Below, piece by piece: positions 8,462 through 17,314 of a DNA stretch of 51,715 nt. Location of the stretch: positions 1 to 51,715 of the forward strand of contig JABABK010000021.1 of the NCBI GenBank assembly GCA_014238285.1. The letters run 5' to 3'. Both the position numbers and the translations under genes were made by a program. The first letter of the stretch is position 1; every line of letters starts with the position of its first letter. The notes beneath the pieces are model-generated. The model was not told the origin of the DNA. It did not search any database and worked only from the letters and a program-made list of their open reading frames with translations. The DNA is from Hellea sp. GTDB taxonomy: Bacteria; Pseudomonadota; Alphaproteobacteria; Caulobacterales; Maricaulaceae.

Positions 8462-11185
8462 CTATGTCCCTTGTTCAATCAGGCCAGCCTCAAACATTTG
8501 CTTTTTACTTAATGTTTTGCGTGTAATCATCTTACCGTCTAATTTGATGATCGTCCCCTCTTGAGCGCCAATACGTGTCATCTTCCCAATAAAGGTGCAG
8601 CTACTACACTCTAAAGCTGATGGTCCGTATTCTTGTTTCTTTATGTAGGTCATTAGAGCTGTCCCGGTTATGTCTTCGAAACGAACATTCTTAGCACGAG
8701 CTTTGGATAAGTCTTTACTCACCAACCCTAAAACAGCACCCTTAATATTGATCCCGTCCGCGTGTAATGTTGAATTTTCGCCAACAGAGACTGCCTTATC
8801 GCCGATATTGGTCATCGTGATGTTATTCAAACTAAGCTGCGTACCTGAAACGTCAATGCCGTCATTGCCGCTGGCAATAAATGAGGAGTCAACAATTAAA
8901 CCTGTCGAAAAGTCACTGTCAAATGCATCGGCACGTGCGCCTTTAATGACAATATTATCGAGCTTAAAGTCCGCTTTAACGATATTGAGTGCGTCTTCAC
9001 ATTGGGCATCAATAAATGCAGAATTTGAAATATCGACGTCGCTTTCGTAAAAGCTGAAACACCCTGTCATCCCGTAAAACCCCTGACGTGTATTTAGGTT
9101 TTGCAGGCCATTCCCTGTAAGGGTTAAATGGGTGACCGAAGAGCGTTTGGGTGATTTGGACACGACAAGACCTCCCCAAGACCCCATACTCTTAAAATCA
9201 GTATTACTCTCTACGTTCATGAGTACGGGTGCCGTTTTTGTGCCTTTAACATTCAAAGGACCTTGAATTTTTAGCAAAGCTCCGTTTTTAAAATTCAATT
9301 CTGCTCCAGCCTTCACAATCACACGCCATCCTTTAGGTAGCGCAATGCTTTGTGTAAAGTTATGTGTACCTGCTGCAAATACGACTTCCTTCTTGAGTAT
9401 ATGTACCGATTGTTTCCCGCCAAGCTGACGGATGGCTGCCAGCGGGTCGGCTGTAAATCCTGTTGGAGATTCTTTAAACTGTACATATACAGGTCGCGTA
9501 TATTTATTGCCCTGATAGTTATACTCAACAATAAACTCAGAGTTCTTTGCCAGCACCTCATCAGGAATGACAGATTCTACTTTGACCGCCCCTGGTGACG
9601 TTAGAGCAGATGGAAGCTGAAACGCTTCAATATCGAGAGGTGTATTTTCTCTCTTTTTTCTCAGAATATATACATCCGTAATATCAATTGGCTCTTCCGT
9701 TAGGTTTCTAAACTCAAACGCGCCTGTTTTATCGTAAGGATAATAGAACGAACTCATATGAAGGTTTATATTACTTTGAATTTTGAGAAATTTTCGTCCG
9801 ATAAGCATTGGGTACGGAGGAACATAGGCATGTTTAAAATCCCCATACTTTCCATAATTATCTGACAAGTCTTGTAATAGTACTTTCAAGTTTTGAATTA
9901 GGACTTCCGGAGATGCGGAAACAGCGCGATATTCAAAACCTTCATACTCAAAAATTTCTCTATGCAGAGTTTGGCTATCCGCGAGTTTTTTCTCAAATTC
10001 TTTAGATTGTAAGTCTTCGTATATTTCTTCCGCAGACAACGCCACTTGTGTTAAAAATTGCGGATCTTGTAGAGCGGCTTTGACGTCAAAACCAAAACAG
10101 ACTTTAAAGGCTTTAGGATCGGGAATGTTATCAAAGCCCACGGGTTCTAACAGCCCGCTAATGGGATTAAAGTAAAACCTACGATTATGCCAAATTGCGG
10201 AATGGCATCCACCCCATATATTGACTAAAATCCAATGTTTAGATAGCTTTTCATAATCAAAAGCATCGCGTGATGAAACTTCTCCATCCAAAAAATCTCG
10301 GAACAAAGCTTGTCCTCTAATGACATTATTGGTTGGAATGGTTCCGCGATCAAATTTGGACTTATTGAAGTTCTTAATCATGCTATCGCGCGGGCCAGAA
10401 AAATTAACAGCAAATTCACCAACGGGATTCTCGTCATTAACATTGATGTTCCATTGCTCCCATAAAGGGTCTTCATTGATCGCAAGTAATGGCCCGTCAC
10501 GGCGATTTTGAGCCTCTATCATTTCTTTACGGAAATGCTCTTCAATCGCCATAACGCCGATTGGAAAGTCGTTAACAAAAACATCAACAAAACTATATCT
10601 GGGTACTAAGATATCGTGAGATCGCATATGATCTAGAAGCAAGGGTTCATTGCCATAGTTGCGAGTTTTCGGATGCTGAATCGATAAGGCTTTCATGCCA
10701 AATAGATATCCTCCAGCACGTGTTTTAATTCGAAAGGATAGTTTTTTCGGATGTTCTAGGTGGTCACCCCAATCTCCTTTTAAACGTAGTAAGACTTTGG
10801 ATTTTTCTTTTGTTTGGCCGTACTCAACCATAATTGTTGCTTTGACCCAATCTTTATCTTCGGCAAGGTGAATGGGGCGCCGCATTGACAAAACAGAGTT
10901 GCGTTTGTCATCCACTTTCTGGACGGCTCCATCACTCATATATATTCGAACAATCGGGAGCTTGTCTTTAGACAGGGCAAGTCTGTTTATACCAGATCCG
11001 CCATTGTGCAGTTCATTTAATATTGAAACTAAACCGCTACACTTCTTATCCAAGCTAGCGCATTTTTGTTCGACCTTGCCGGTCCATGAAATTAGGATAT
11101 TGCCGTTGTCTTTTAAAAATACTGAGACAGCGAGGAAGAGGAAGCCTAGCAAAATGACAGCGAGTGTCATAAAATGTTTTTTCAT
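8462..11185 (-). CDS. CotH-type kinase with C-terminal parallel beta-helix
   Basis: This 907-residue protein has an N-terminal hydrophobic segment (about residues 5-25, FMTLAVILLGFLFLAVSVFL) acting as signal or anchor. A CotH kinase region follows: VLLRLKGDWGDHL, RIKTRAGGYLFGMKALSIQHP, NDFPIGVMAIEEHF, and the active-site part HNRRFYFNPISGLLEPVGFDNIPD. CotH proteins are atypical ATP-dependent kinases of secreted proteins. The last 300 residues contain repeated short beta strands with polar turns (IKGARADAFDSDFSTGLIVDSSF, NDGIDVSGT), typical of a right-handed beta-helix, perhaps binding glycans or cell-surface polymers. It is the second gene of the leftward operon, with GGAG ahead of its ATG. 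The target is unknown. Confidence 0.82.
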   Translation of the reverse strand: MKKHFMTLAVILLGFLFLAVSVFLKDNGNILISWTGKVEQKCASLDKKCSGLVSILNELHNGGSGINRLALSKDKLPIVRIYMSDGAVQKVDDKRNSVLSMRRPIHLAEDKDWVKATIMVEYGQTKEKSKVLLRLKGDWGDHLEHPKKLSFRIKTRAGGYLFGMKALSIQHPKTRNYGNEPLLLDHMRSHDILVPRYSFVDVFVNDFPIGVMAIEEHFRKEMIEAQNRRDGPLLAINEDPLWEQWNINVNDENPVGEFAVNFSGPRDSMIKNFNKSKFDRGTIPTNNVIRGQALFRDFLDGEVSSRDAFDYEKLSKHWILVNIWGGCHSAIWHNRRFYFNPISGLLEPVGFDNIPDPKAFKVCFGFDVKAALQDPQFLTQVALSAEEIYEDLQSKEFEKKLADSQTLHREIFEYEGFEYRAVSASPEVLIQNLKVLLQDLSDNYGKYGDFKHAYVPPYPMLIGRKFLKIQSNINLHMSSFYYPYDKTGAFEFRNLTEEPIDITDVYILRKKRENTPLDIEAFQLPSALTSPGAVKVESVIPDEVLAKNSEFIVEYNYQGNKYTRPVYVQFKESPTGFTADPLAAIRQLGGKQSVHILKKEVVFAAGTHNFTQSIALPKGWRVIVKAGAELNFKNGALLKIQGPLNVKGTKTAPVLMNVESNTDFKSMGSWGGLVVSKSPKRSSVTHLTLTGNGLQNLNTRQGFYGMTGCFSFYESDVDISNSAFIDAQCEDALNIVKADFKLDNIVIKGARADAFDSDFSTGLIVDSSFIASGNDGIDVSGTQLSLNNITMTNIGDKAVSVGENSTLHADGINIKGAVLGLVSKDLSKARAKNVRFEDITGTALMTYIKKQEYGPSALECSSCTFIGKMTRIGAQEGTIIKLDGKMITRKTLSKKQMFEAGLIEQGT

Positions 11186-11265
11186 GCCTGTCTCCGGCTA
11201 ACGCCCAAATCTCAGCTTAAAGTTTCAGTCATTAACTAGCAAGCCGAGATTAACGCCTCAACAAA

Positions 11266-11940
11266 TTAAGTAATGATGCGTGAATTTTGAGTCGCTATCA
11301 TTTTCACACCAGGCTGTAATAACTGCAATACTTCTTGTGCGCGCGAGAAATCAGTCATGTCAAAATTGGCAACGTCCAATAACATCTCTGTGTTAGGTCC
11401 CGCGTTACTTACTCGTTTGATTTCAAACTCCAGCCCGATGGACTTAAGTTTGCTTTTCACTTCCGATACATCAACTAGAGAAGGTTCGTTTGAAAAAATG
11501 ACATCAACAAAGGTATTTCGCGTATTCTTCGCTGACTTATTTAAAAGTCCTAATGGCATCAACCCTAAGCAAATTGCGCCAAAACCTACGACTGTTGCTA
11601 CGATCTGATTGGCTCCCAAGCCTAGGCCAACAGCTATTGCAACAAATAAATACAATAACTCTTCGGGTTCTTTAATCGGCGTTCTGAAACGTACAATAGA
11701 TAACGCGCCGACTAGCCCTAAAGATAATGCGATTGAAGATTTGATAATTGATATAATTAAAATCATTGATGGAATTAGGAGCAAAAATATAGGTAAATAC
11801 TGTTTTGTATCCACCACAAGCCTCGTTGATTTTCCAACAATAAAAGCCCAAATAACTGCAAAAATTAGTCCAAGTCCCATGTTACGTATCAGATCAACCA
11901 GGGAAACATCAATTGATGCATATGGATTCAAAAAGTCCAT
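11266..11940 (-). CDS. DUF4956 membrane protein
   Basis: The 224-residue protein has four predicted membrane segments: LGLIFAVIWAFIVG, YLPIFLLLIPSMILIISIIKS, LLYLFVAIAVGLGLGANQIVA and a fourth through VGFGAICLGLMPLG. The loop GALSIVRFRTPIKEPEEL, between the second and third, is the most characteristic DUF4956 stretch. A soluble C-terminal domain of about 80 residues follows. It starts the leftward operon, with AAAGGA upstream of its ATG, and precedes cotH by 80 bp. DUF4956, VTC and CotH genes occur together in many bacteria. A membrane partner for the VTC or CotH proteins is the usual guess; no activity is known to me. Confidence 0.8.
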   Translation of the reverse strand: MDFLNPYASIDVSLVDLIRNMGLGLIFAVIWAFIVGKSTRLVVDTKQYLPIFLLLIPSMILIISIIKSSIALSLGLVGALSIVRFRTPIKEPEELLYLFVAIAVGLGLGANQIVATVVGFGAICLGLMPLGLLNKSAKNTRNTFVDVIFSNEPSLVDVSEVKSKLKSIGLEFEIKRVSNAGPNTEMLLDVANFDMTDFSRAQEVLQLLQPGVKMIATQNSRIIT

Positions 11941-12234
11941 GCCGTATCCTTTCAGGAAAAACTATCGCGGTATTGCACTACACATACCAGTTTGCAACAA
12001 ATTAGAAACACTTTTTGACCTACTGACATAGTCAGGAGATAGGATTCTATAGTGATCAAAGAATTGAAGCTTTAAATTGCTCAACGGATTCCCTGGGTGG
12101 TATGAATTGTAGCTGATAGCGGTCCAAACAGTGTTTGTAATTTCTAAAACGAAATAGTCTTATTGTGTGACTCGACTGGCTTGACTTGGATGCGAGGCGG
12201 GATGAAGGTTGGGGCGTCTTATCGGAGAGAGCCC

Positions 12235-13230
12235 ATGGCACAGACCCTAAAGTTCCCTAGTCAGCGTCCACCTGAATATATCAAGCTTGAGGGTGAGCCG
12301 GAATTTGACGCGGCCAAACATTTGCAATTGGAACAACCTGAGAGTCTCAAAACACTCACAGACTTAGGATATTCTAGCAAAGACATTAAGAATTGTCCTT
12401 CAAATTTTGGGGTGAGTTCTGCTTTTCGTATTTTGTCCGATGAAGGCTTGGCCGTTATGCGCGACATCTGTTTGAAAATGTATAGCAATCGAAATATCAG
12501 TGTCGGAACGGGTGTGAACCGTTTGGGCTCATATATACGTGGCGCTGGCTATCGCTCTAAATTTATCAAAGCCTTTTGCGATAGTCCTGAACTGGCCGAG
12601 CATTTGTCTGAAATGGCACAAGTCAAACTGGCGCGCCATTCGGTTCCTGCGGTAGCCTGTGGTGTGAATTATGCACCAAAGGATCTTTCTAAAGCCGTCG
12701 ATACTTGGCATACGGATTCTGTCGCTTTTGACATCGTCATCATGTTGTCTGATCCTAAGCAAATCATGGGCGGTGAGTTTCAATATTTTGACGGTACCAA
12801 AATGGATGGCCAAGAATTACTCGGCATTGAGGGCGAAGAGGGCACTGATACGAAACTTCCTGATGAGCGTGTTGTCACCATTCCATTCCCGGCGGGTGGC
12901 TACGGATTTATGCAACAAGGTAATATGATCTTTCACCGGGCCCGCCGCCTAATTCGCAAAGCTGAGCGCATGACGATGATCCCGGCCTTTGTTGTTGTTC
13001 CAGCGGACGCGCCTGATGCAACCAATTCTGTGAATATGGCGGGATGGGATGATCCTTGCCTTGCTGCAGAACTCGCACGTCACGAAGCATGGCGCGCCTC
13101 GGCTCGACTAGAAAAGTTGGTCGATGATATTAGCCTTCACAGTAGCGAAGAACGATTAGTTGCCGATATGGATAAGGCTCTTGAACCCCTCTTGGCTTTT
13201 AGAAACCGCTTGGCTGAGGATGTCTCTTAA
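12235..13230 (+). CDS. 2-oxoglutarate/Fe(II)-type oxygenase-like protein
   Basis: The 331-residue protein shows an HxD...H metal triad: His159 and Asp161 in DTWHTDSVAFD and His234 in GNMIFHRARRLIRKAERMTM, with downstream arginines available for 2-oxoglutarate. GGEFQYFDGT between them fits the jelly-roll core. It would hydroxylate or demethylate a small molecule in the cytosol. The ATG at 12235 was chosen because GGAG lies 7 bp before it; an ATG 72 bp upstream has no site and its extra 24 residues look non-coding. It heads a block with an epimerase, an FAH hydrolase, two SDRs and a methyltransferase. Substrate unknown; the triad was assigned by eye. Confidence 0.7.
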   Translation: MAQTLKFPSQRPPEYIKLEGEPEFDAAKHLQLEQPESLKTLTDLGYSSKDIKNCPSNFGVSSAFRILSDEGLAVMRDICLKMYSNRNISVGTGVNRLGSYIRGAGYRSKFIKAFCDSPELAEHLSEMAQVKLARHSVPAVACGVNYAPKDLSKAVDTWHTDSVAFDIVIMLSDPKQIMGGEFQYFDGTKMDGQELLGIEGEEGTDTKLPDERVVTIPFPAGGYGFMQQGNMIFHRARRLIRKAERMTMIPAFVVVPADAPDATNSVNMAGWDDPCLAAELARHEAWRASARLEKLVDDISLHSSEERLVADMDKALEPLLAFRNRLAEDVS

Positions 13231-13231
13231 T

Positions 13232-14197
13232 ATGGCCCATCCATTAAGCGGTAAATCTGTCCTTGTAACCGGTGCTGCCGGATGTATCGGATCATGGGTT
13301 GTAAAAGAACTTTTGGAAACTGGTGCAAATCCTGTTGTTTTTGATCTATCGGAAAACCGAGCACGCATGAATTTAATTATGGGCAATTCCGATATGGTCC
13401 ACAGGATCAAAGGTGATATTACCGATTATAATCAGATTGTAAGTGCGCTCAAGTCTCATGAAGTTTTTGCCATTATTCATTTGGCTGCTTTGCAAGTTCC
13501 ATTTGCGAAAGCTAACCCAATTCTGGGCACAAATGTCAATGTGATGGGAACAACCCATATATTTGAGGCTGCAAGAACATTAGGTATTGACCGTATTGCT
13601 TATGCGAGCTCTATCGCCGCGCCTGCAATGGGGGACAATGATCACCTGGCAACGCTTTATGGCGCGCATAAGGTTTGCAACGAACAAATGGCGGCTGTTT
13701 ATTGGCAGGATTGGCAAGTACCGTCCGTTTGTATTCGTCCTGGCGTGATTTATGGGCCTGGGCGAGATCAGGGCATGAGCGCCGCGCCGACAATCGCTAT
13801 GCTCGCGGCATTTGCAGGTCAAGAATATTCCGTACCTTTCATAGGGCTCGTAAGTTATATTCATGCGCAGGACGCCGCGCTTAGATTTATTGGCGCTATA
13901 TCCCGAAAAACAGAAGGCGCACCGGTGTTTGATATGAACGGCGTCGTCGTGGATATGGCTGACGTTATGGGGGCCATTCAGAATGAAATTCAGGGAGCCA
14001 AAGTTCAAGCTGTTGGACACCCACTGCCATTTCCGGCTTTGTCAGATGATGGTGAACTGGATGGTTTTATTGGTGCTTCGCCTCATAGATCATTTGTTCA
14101 AGGCGTATCTCAAACTTTGGAAGTATATGAACAGGCACGGCAACGCGGCTTATTAACAGATAATGTCGTTACACGGTTGATTGGAAATAACTCATGA
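13232..14197 (+). CDS. NAD-dependent epimerase/dehydratase (extended SDR)
   Basis: The 321-residue protein has the extended-SDR NAD loop VTGAAGCIGSW near its start, FDLSENRARM at the end of the second strand, IIHLAALQVP and a catalytic YGAHK, followed by RPGVIYGPGRDQGMS. The family includes nucleotide-sugar epimerases and sugar lactone or aldose dehydrogenases. Two starts are possible: ATG at 13232, just after the preceding stop, or ATG at 13220, overlapping it by 11 bp; GAGG at 13216-13219 fits neither perfectly. The 3' end overlaps the FAH-family gene by 4 bp, so they are coupled. The neighbours suggest oxidation or epimerisation of a sugar-like intermediate. Confidence 0.82.
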   Translation: MAHPLSGKSVLVTGAAGCIGSWVVKELLETGANPVVFDLSENRARMNLIMGNSDMVHRIKGDITDYNQIVSALKSHEVFAIIHLAALQVPFAKANPILGTNVNVMGTTHIFEAARTLGIDRIAYASSIAAPAMGDNDHLATLYGAHKVCNEQMAAVYWQDWQVPSVCIRPGVIYGPGRDQGMSAAPTIAMLAAFAGQEYSVPFIGLVSYIHAQDAALRFIGAISRKTEGAPVFDMNGVVVDMADVMGAIQNEIQGAKVQAVGHPLPFPALSDDGELDGFIGASPHRSFVQGVSQTLEVYEQARQRGLLTDNVVTRLIGNNS

Positions 14198-15042
14198 AAC
14201 TGATTAGATTTGGAGATAAGGGCGCCGAGAAAGCTGGTGTTGTTGATAATGATGGCGTCAATCGTGATATCAGTTCTGTCGTCGCGGACTGGACGGGAGA
14301 AACTGTCAATGATGTCTATTTTGATAAAGTCAAAGCAAAGGCGCTTGATAGCTATCCTGCTATTCCTGAGGGCTCGCGTATTGGCGCGCCTATTGGCAAT
14401 GTTCCCAAAATTATTGGCTGCGCGCTAACTTATGGCAAACATGCTGCTGAGGCAGGTCTCGAAACACCGACAGAGCCTATGATTATGCTGACGGCTCGCA
14501 CGGCGATTAACGGCCCGTTTGACGATGTGATCATGCCAAGGGGCGCGACAGAGCTTGATTGGGAAGCTGAGCTTGTCGTTATAATGGGCAAAGGCGGTAG
14601 CTATATATCCGTCGAAGAAGCCATGGATCACGTTGCGGGATATGCCGTTGGCAATGATGTTTCCGAACGACAGTTTCAACTCGCTCGCAGCACACAATGG
14701 ACTAAGGGCAAAAGCGCAGACACGTTAAAACCTATAGGGCCTTGGCTCGTGACTAAAGAGGACATTGATGATCCGAATAATCTCGATATATCGATCAAGA
14801 TCAGCGGCGCAACCCGCCAGTCATCCAATACGGGCGATATGGTGTTTTCTGTGGCAGAACTGATCTCGCAAATTTCTAATTTCCTGACATGGGAAGCCGG
14901 TGATGTGATGTTCACAGGAACGCCGCCGGGTGTTGGTTATGGTATGAAACCACCAACTTATTTGAAACCAGGTGATGTGATGGAACCTGCTATTGCAGGC
15001 CTGGGCAAACAGCGCAGCGTGGTGAAAAATATCTATGACTGA
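14194..15042 (+). CDS. fumarylacetoacetate hydrolase family protein
   Basis: The 282-residue protein has an N-terminal domain (MKLIRFGDKGAEKAGVV) and the FAH catalytic core. The metal ligands are visible as ExE in ELDWEAELVVIMGK and Asp in GYAVGNDVSERQFQ. The WTKGKSADTLKPIGPWLVT and GDVMFTGTPPGVGYGMKPP blocks complete the fold. Members hydrolyse or decarboxylate C-C bonds in 2,4-diketo acids; one branch cleaves 2,4-diketo-3-deoxy-L-fuconate. It overlaps the epimerase gene by 4 bp and the next SDR by 8 bp. An epimerase-FAH-SDR-SDR order resembles sugar-acid degradation routes, but no dehydratase or lactonase is present, so the exact substrate is open. Confidence 0.88.
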   Translation: MKLIRFGDKGAEKAGVVDNDGVNRDISSVVADWTGETVNDVYFDKVKAKALDSYPAIPEGSRIGAPIGNVPKIIGCALTYGKHAAEAGLETPTEPMIMLTARTAINGPFDDVIMPRGATELDWEAELVVIMGKGGSYISVEEAMDHVAGYAVGNDVSERQFQLARSTQWTKGKSADTLKPIGPWLVTKEDIDDPNNLDISIKISGATRQSSNTGDMVFSVAELISQISNFLTWEAGDVMFTGTPPGVGYGMKPPTYLKPGDVMEPAIAGLGKQRSVVKNIYD

Positions 15043-15784
15043 TTTCAAGGATAAAGTTGTCATTGTCACAGGTGGTTCGCAAAATATCGGTCTGGCGATT
15101 TGCGAGACGTTTTTGGAGGCGGGTGCTACTGTTGTTTCTGCCGACCTCAATCCGCCCGAACATTCGGACATAGATTTCTACAAGACCGACATCGCCAATG
15201 AAGATGACGTCAAAGTTTTAATGGATTACGTTGCCGACGAACATGGCGGGTTGGATGTTTTGGTCAATAATGCGGGTGTAGCGCTTGAAGTTTCCATTGC
15301 TAACATGACAACAGCGCAATGGGATAAGACCATGACTGTGAATGTCAAAGGCGTGTTTCTAACAACCAAACATGCATTGCCTTTGTTGAAAGAATCTAAA
15401 CGGGCGACGATTGTAAATATCAGCTCCATTGAAGGCCTTGGCGCAAATCCGATGCATTCTGCTTACGGGGCGTCCAAAGGTGCTGTATCGTCTTTCACTC
15501 ACAATACAGCGCTTGAATATGGGCCCTACGGCATTCGTTGTAATGCGATCGCGCCGGGCTGGATTAACACGCCGTTTAACGAACAGTTTTTGGCTCAATA
15601 TCCCGATAGGGACAAAGTCGATTCAGAAATAAAATCTCTACATCCTGTGGGACGGCTTGGCTTGCCGACGGATATTGGCGATGTTGTGCTATGGCTCGCG
15701 GGCCCGCATTCGGCATTCGTGACGGGCCAGACGATAGTCGTCGACGGCGGACGTATGTCGAAACTTCCATTGCCGAGTTTGTGA
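15035..15784 (+). CDS. SDR family oxidoreductase
   Basis: The 249-residue classical SDR has a TGGSQNIGLAI cofactor loop, the Asp of SADL ending strand 2 (predicting NAD preference), LDVLVNNAGVAL, catalytic Ser in ISSIEG and YGASK. The C-terminal TGQTIVVDGGRMS is standard. It overlaps the FAH-family gene by 8 bp and is followed after 6 bp by a second SDR, so both act in one operon. It probably oxidises a hydroxy or sugar-acid intermediate that the FAH enzyme then cleaves. That order is an inference; sequence alone does not define the substrate. Confidence 0.85.
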   Translation: MTDFKDKVVIVTGGSQNIGLAICETFLEAGATVVSADLNPPEHSDIDFYKTDIANEDDVKVLMDYVADEHGGLDVLVNNAGVALEVSIANMTTAQWDKTMTVNVKGVFLTTKHALPLLKESKRATIVNISSIEGLGANPMHSAYGASKGAVSSFTHNTALEYGPYGIRCNAIAPGWINTPFNEQFLAQYPDRDKVDSEIKSLHPVGRLGLPTDIGDVVLWLAGPHSAFVTGQTIVVDGGRMSKLPLPSL

Positions 15785-15790
15785 GGGCGT

Positions 15791-16549
15791 ATGGCTGGAG
15801 AACCCAGAAATTTTGTAGGTAGTAATGTCCTCATAACGGGCGGCGGTAGCGGTGTTGGCCTTGAGACAGCGAGGCTCTTTCTAGCTGAGGGAGCCAATGT
15901 CACCATATTGGGGCGGTCTCAAGAAAAGCTTGAAGTTGCGGCTCTATCCCTAAGCTCTGATCGAGTCGCTGTGTTTTCTGGCGATGTGAAATTATCGCAA
16001 ACAGCTAAGGATGTGGTAGCATTTGTGGCTAAACACTTTGGAAGTCCATTAGATGTTTTGGTGAATAATGCAGGCGTGATTTTGCGAAAAACCGCTGAAG
16101 AAACCGGGGATGATGACTGGGCGTATTTGATGGATATTAATGTGACCGGATTGTTTTATATGAGCCGTGAAGTTGCCCAGCAAATGACGAATGGCGGAAC
16201 GATCATAAATTTATCATCCACATGTGGCCGCTACGGCGCGGCGGGCTTAACGGCTTATTGCGCCAGCAAAGGTGCTGTGGATCAAATTACGCGCTCCATG
16301 GCGCTGGAACTTGCACCGAGAAAAATTACGGTAAACGCCGTTGCCCCTGGCGCGATTAATTCGCCCATGTTGTTTTCCGAGCATGCTTCGCAAGGATTGG
16401 CAGACAGTGTAGTTGAGCGTAATACGGCGTCCATACCTATCGGCTCCGTTGCCGAGCCACAAGAAATTGCTCGGGCCATTTTGTATTTAGCGAAGGAAAA
16501 GCATATAACGGGCTCCGTCCTTAATATCGACGGCGGTTATACAGCGTAG
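15791..16549 (+). CDS. SDR family oxidoreductase
   Basis: The 252-residue classical SDR has TGGGSGVGLETARLF at the cofactor site, ILGRSQEKL after strand 2 (an Arg there suggests NADP), LDVLVNNAGVILR, catalytic Ser in NLSSTCGR and Tyr/Lys in YCASK. It ends with ITGSVLNIDGGYTA. It follows the other SDR by 6 bp and precedes a methyltransferase by 15 bp. The two adjacent SDRs differ in likely cofactor, so they may act in opposite directions, or as a dehydrogenase/reductase pair that inverts a hydroxyl group. This is a hypothesis from motif reading. Confidence 0.85.
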   Translation: MAGEPRNFVGSNVLITGGGSGVGLETARLFLAEGANVTILGRSQEKLEVAALSLSSDRVAVFSGDVKLSQTAKDVVAFVAKHFGSPLDVLVNNAGVILRKTAEETGDDDWAYLMDINVTGLFYMSREVAQQMTNGGTIINLSSTCGRYGAAGLTAYCASKGAVDQITRSMALELAPRKITVNAVAPGAINSPMLFSEHASQGLADSVVERNTASIPIGSVAEPQEIARAILYLAKEKHITGSVLNIDGGYTA

Positions 16550-16564
16550 TAAATAGGCGAGCAT

Positions 16565-17200
16565 ATGGGACATAGTACTAATCCGACTTTAGAAAAGGTC
16601 TACGCCGCGCAGACGGATGAAGATCGCCGGGATGCTTATAATGAATGGGCCAAGGATTATGACAAGGATGTCACGGAGTTCGGCATTCAGCTGCCTTATG
16701 TAGGCGCCTGTGTGTTTTCAAAATATGTTGAGCTGGGGACCAAGCCAATTTTAGATGCCGCCTGCGGGACGGGGATGCATTCTTTGCCGCTAAAAATGAT
16801 GGGCTATGACGGATTTCACGGCATTGATATTTCCGATGGCATGCTCGCTATCGCCGCCGAGCGTAATATCTATGAAACCTTACAGCAAATGGCGTTAGGT
16901 AAACCGCTTGATTTTCCTGACAATTATTTTCCTGTGACTTATGCGATTGGCGCGCTTGCGACGGGCAATGCTCCTCCAGAAAGCTTGAACGAATTTATTC
17001 GTGTTACGAAGCCAGGCGGCCTCGTGATCTGGTCAACCCATGGACACATCAATGAACGCACGCAGCCTTTTCATGATCTTCGTCATAGTTTGACTGAGAA
17101 AAAAATGTGGGAATTGGAATTTGAAACCGAACCTTTCGTATCTATGCCAAATGCGGATGCCGTCATAAAACATGCGGTTTATGTTTACCGCGTTCTTTGA
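16565..17200 (+). CDS. class I SAM-dependent methyltransferase (METTL27-like)
   Basis: This 211-residue protein has ILDAACGTGMHSLPL (SAM-binding motif I), GIDISDGMLAIAAERNIYETL (motif II), FPDNYFPVTYAIGALATGNAPPESLNEFIRV and TKPGGLVIWSTHG. The layout and the GNAPPESLNE stretch resemble the Williams-Beuren-region METTL27 family. It starts 15 bp after the second SDR and closes the block that begins at 12235; the next gene is a BCCT carrier. A methyltransferase next to a carrier for methylated zwitterions could act on a methylated amine or sulfonium compound, but the substrate is not shown by sequence. Confidence 0.83.
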   Translation: MGHSTNPTLEKVYAAQTDEDRRDAYNEWAKDYDKDVTEFGIQLPYVGACVFSKYVELGTKPILDAACGTGMHSLPLKMMGYDGFHGIDISDGMLAIAAERNIYETLQQMALGKPLDFPDNYFPVTYAIGALATGNAPPESLNEFIRVTKPGGLVIWSTHGHINERTQPFHDLRHSLTEKKMWELEFETEPFVSMPNADAVIKHAVYVYRVL

Positions 17201-17236
17201 GGCCAACAATATACTATTAGGAATGCTTCTTAAGTT

Positions 17237-17250
17237 AGTTCATCTGAACT
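17237..17250. promoter_or_regulatory. 14-bp palindrome upstream of the BCCT gene
   Basis: AGTTCA-TC-TGAACT is a perfect inverted repeat with a 2-bp spacer, 64 bp before the BCCT start in a 114-bp intergenic region. Its size and symmetry suit a dimeric regulator. Which regulator binds is not known; the BetI-like TetR protein encoded at 30723 is one candidate because of the shared betaine theme, but its own putative operator has a different sequence. Confidence 0.35.
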
Positions 17251-17314
17251 TTGCCGTGGACATTGCACCGTTGATTATGACATGTAATTTTCAAAAATAA
17301 CATTAGGGGAATTT

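Noticed and set aside
12163-12234. Upstream ATG extending the oxygenase-like gene by 24 residues
   Set aside because: No ribosome-binding site in front and the extra residues look non-coding, while GGAG lies 7 bp before the ATG at 12235.
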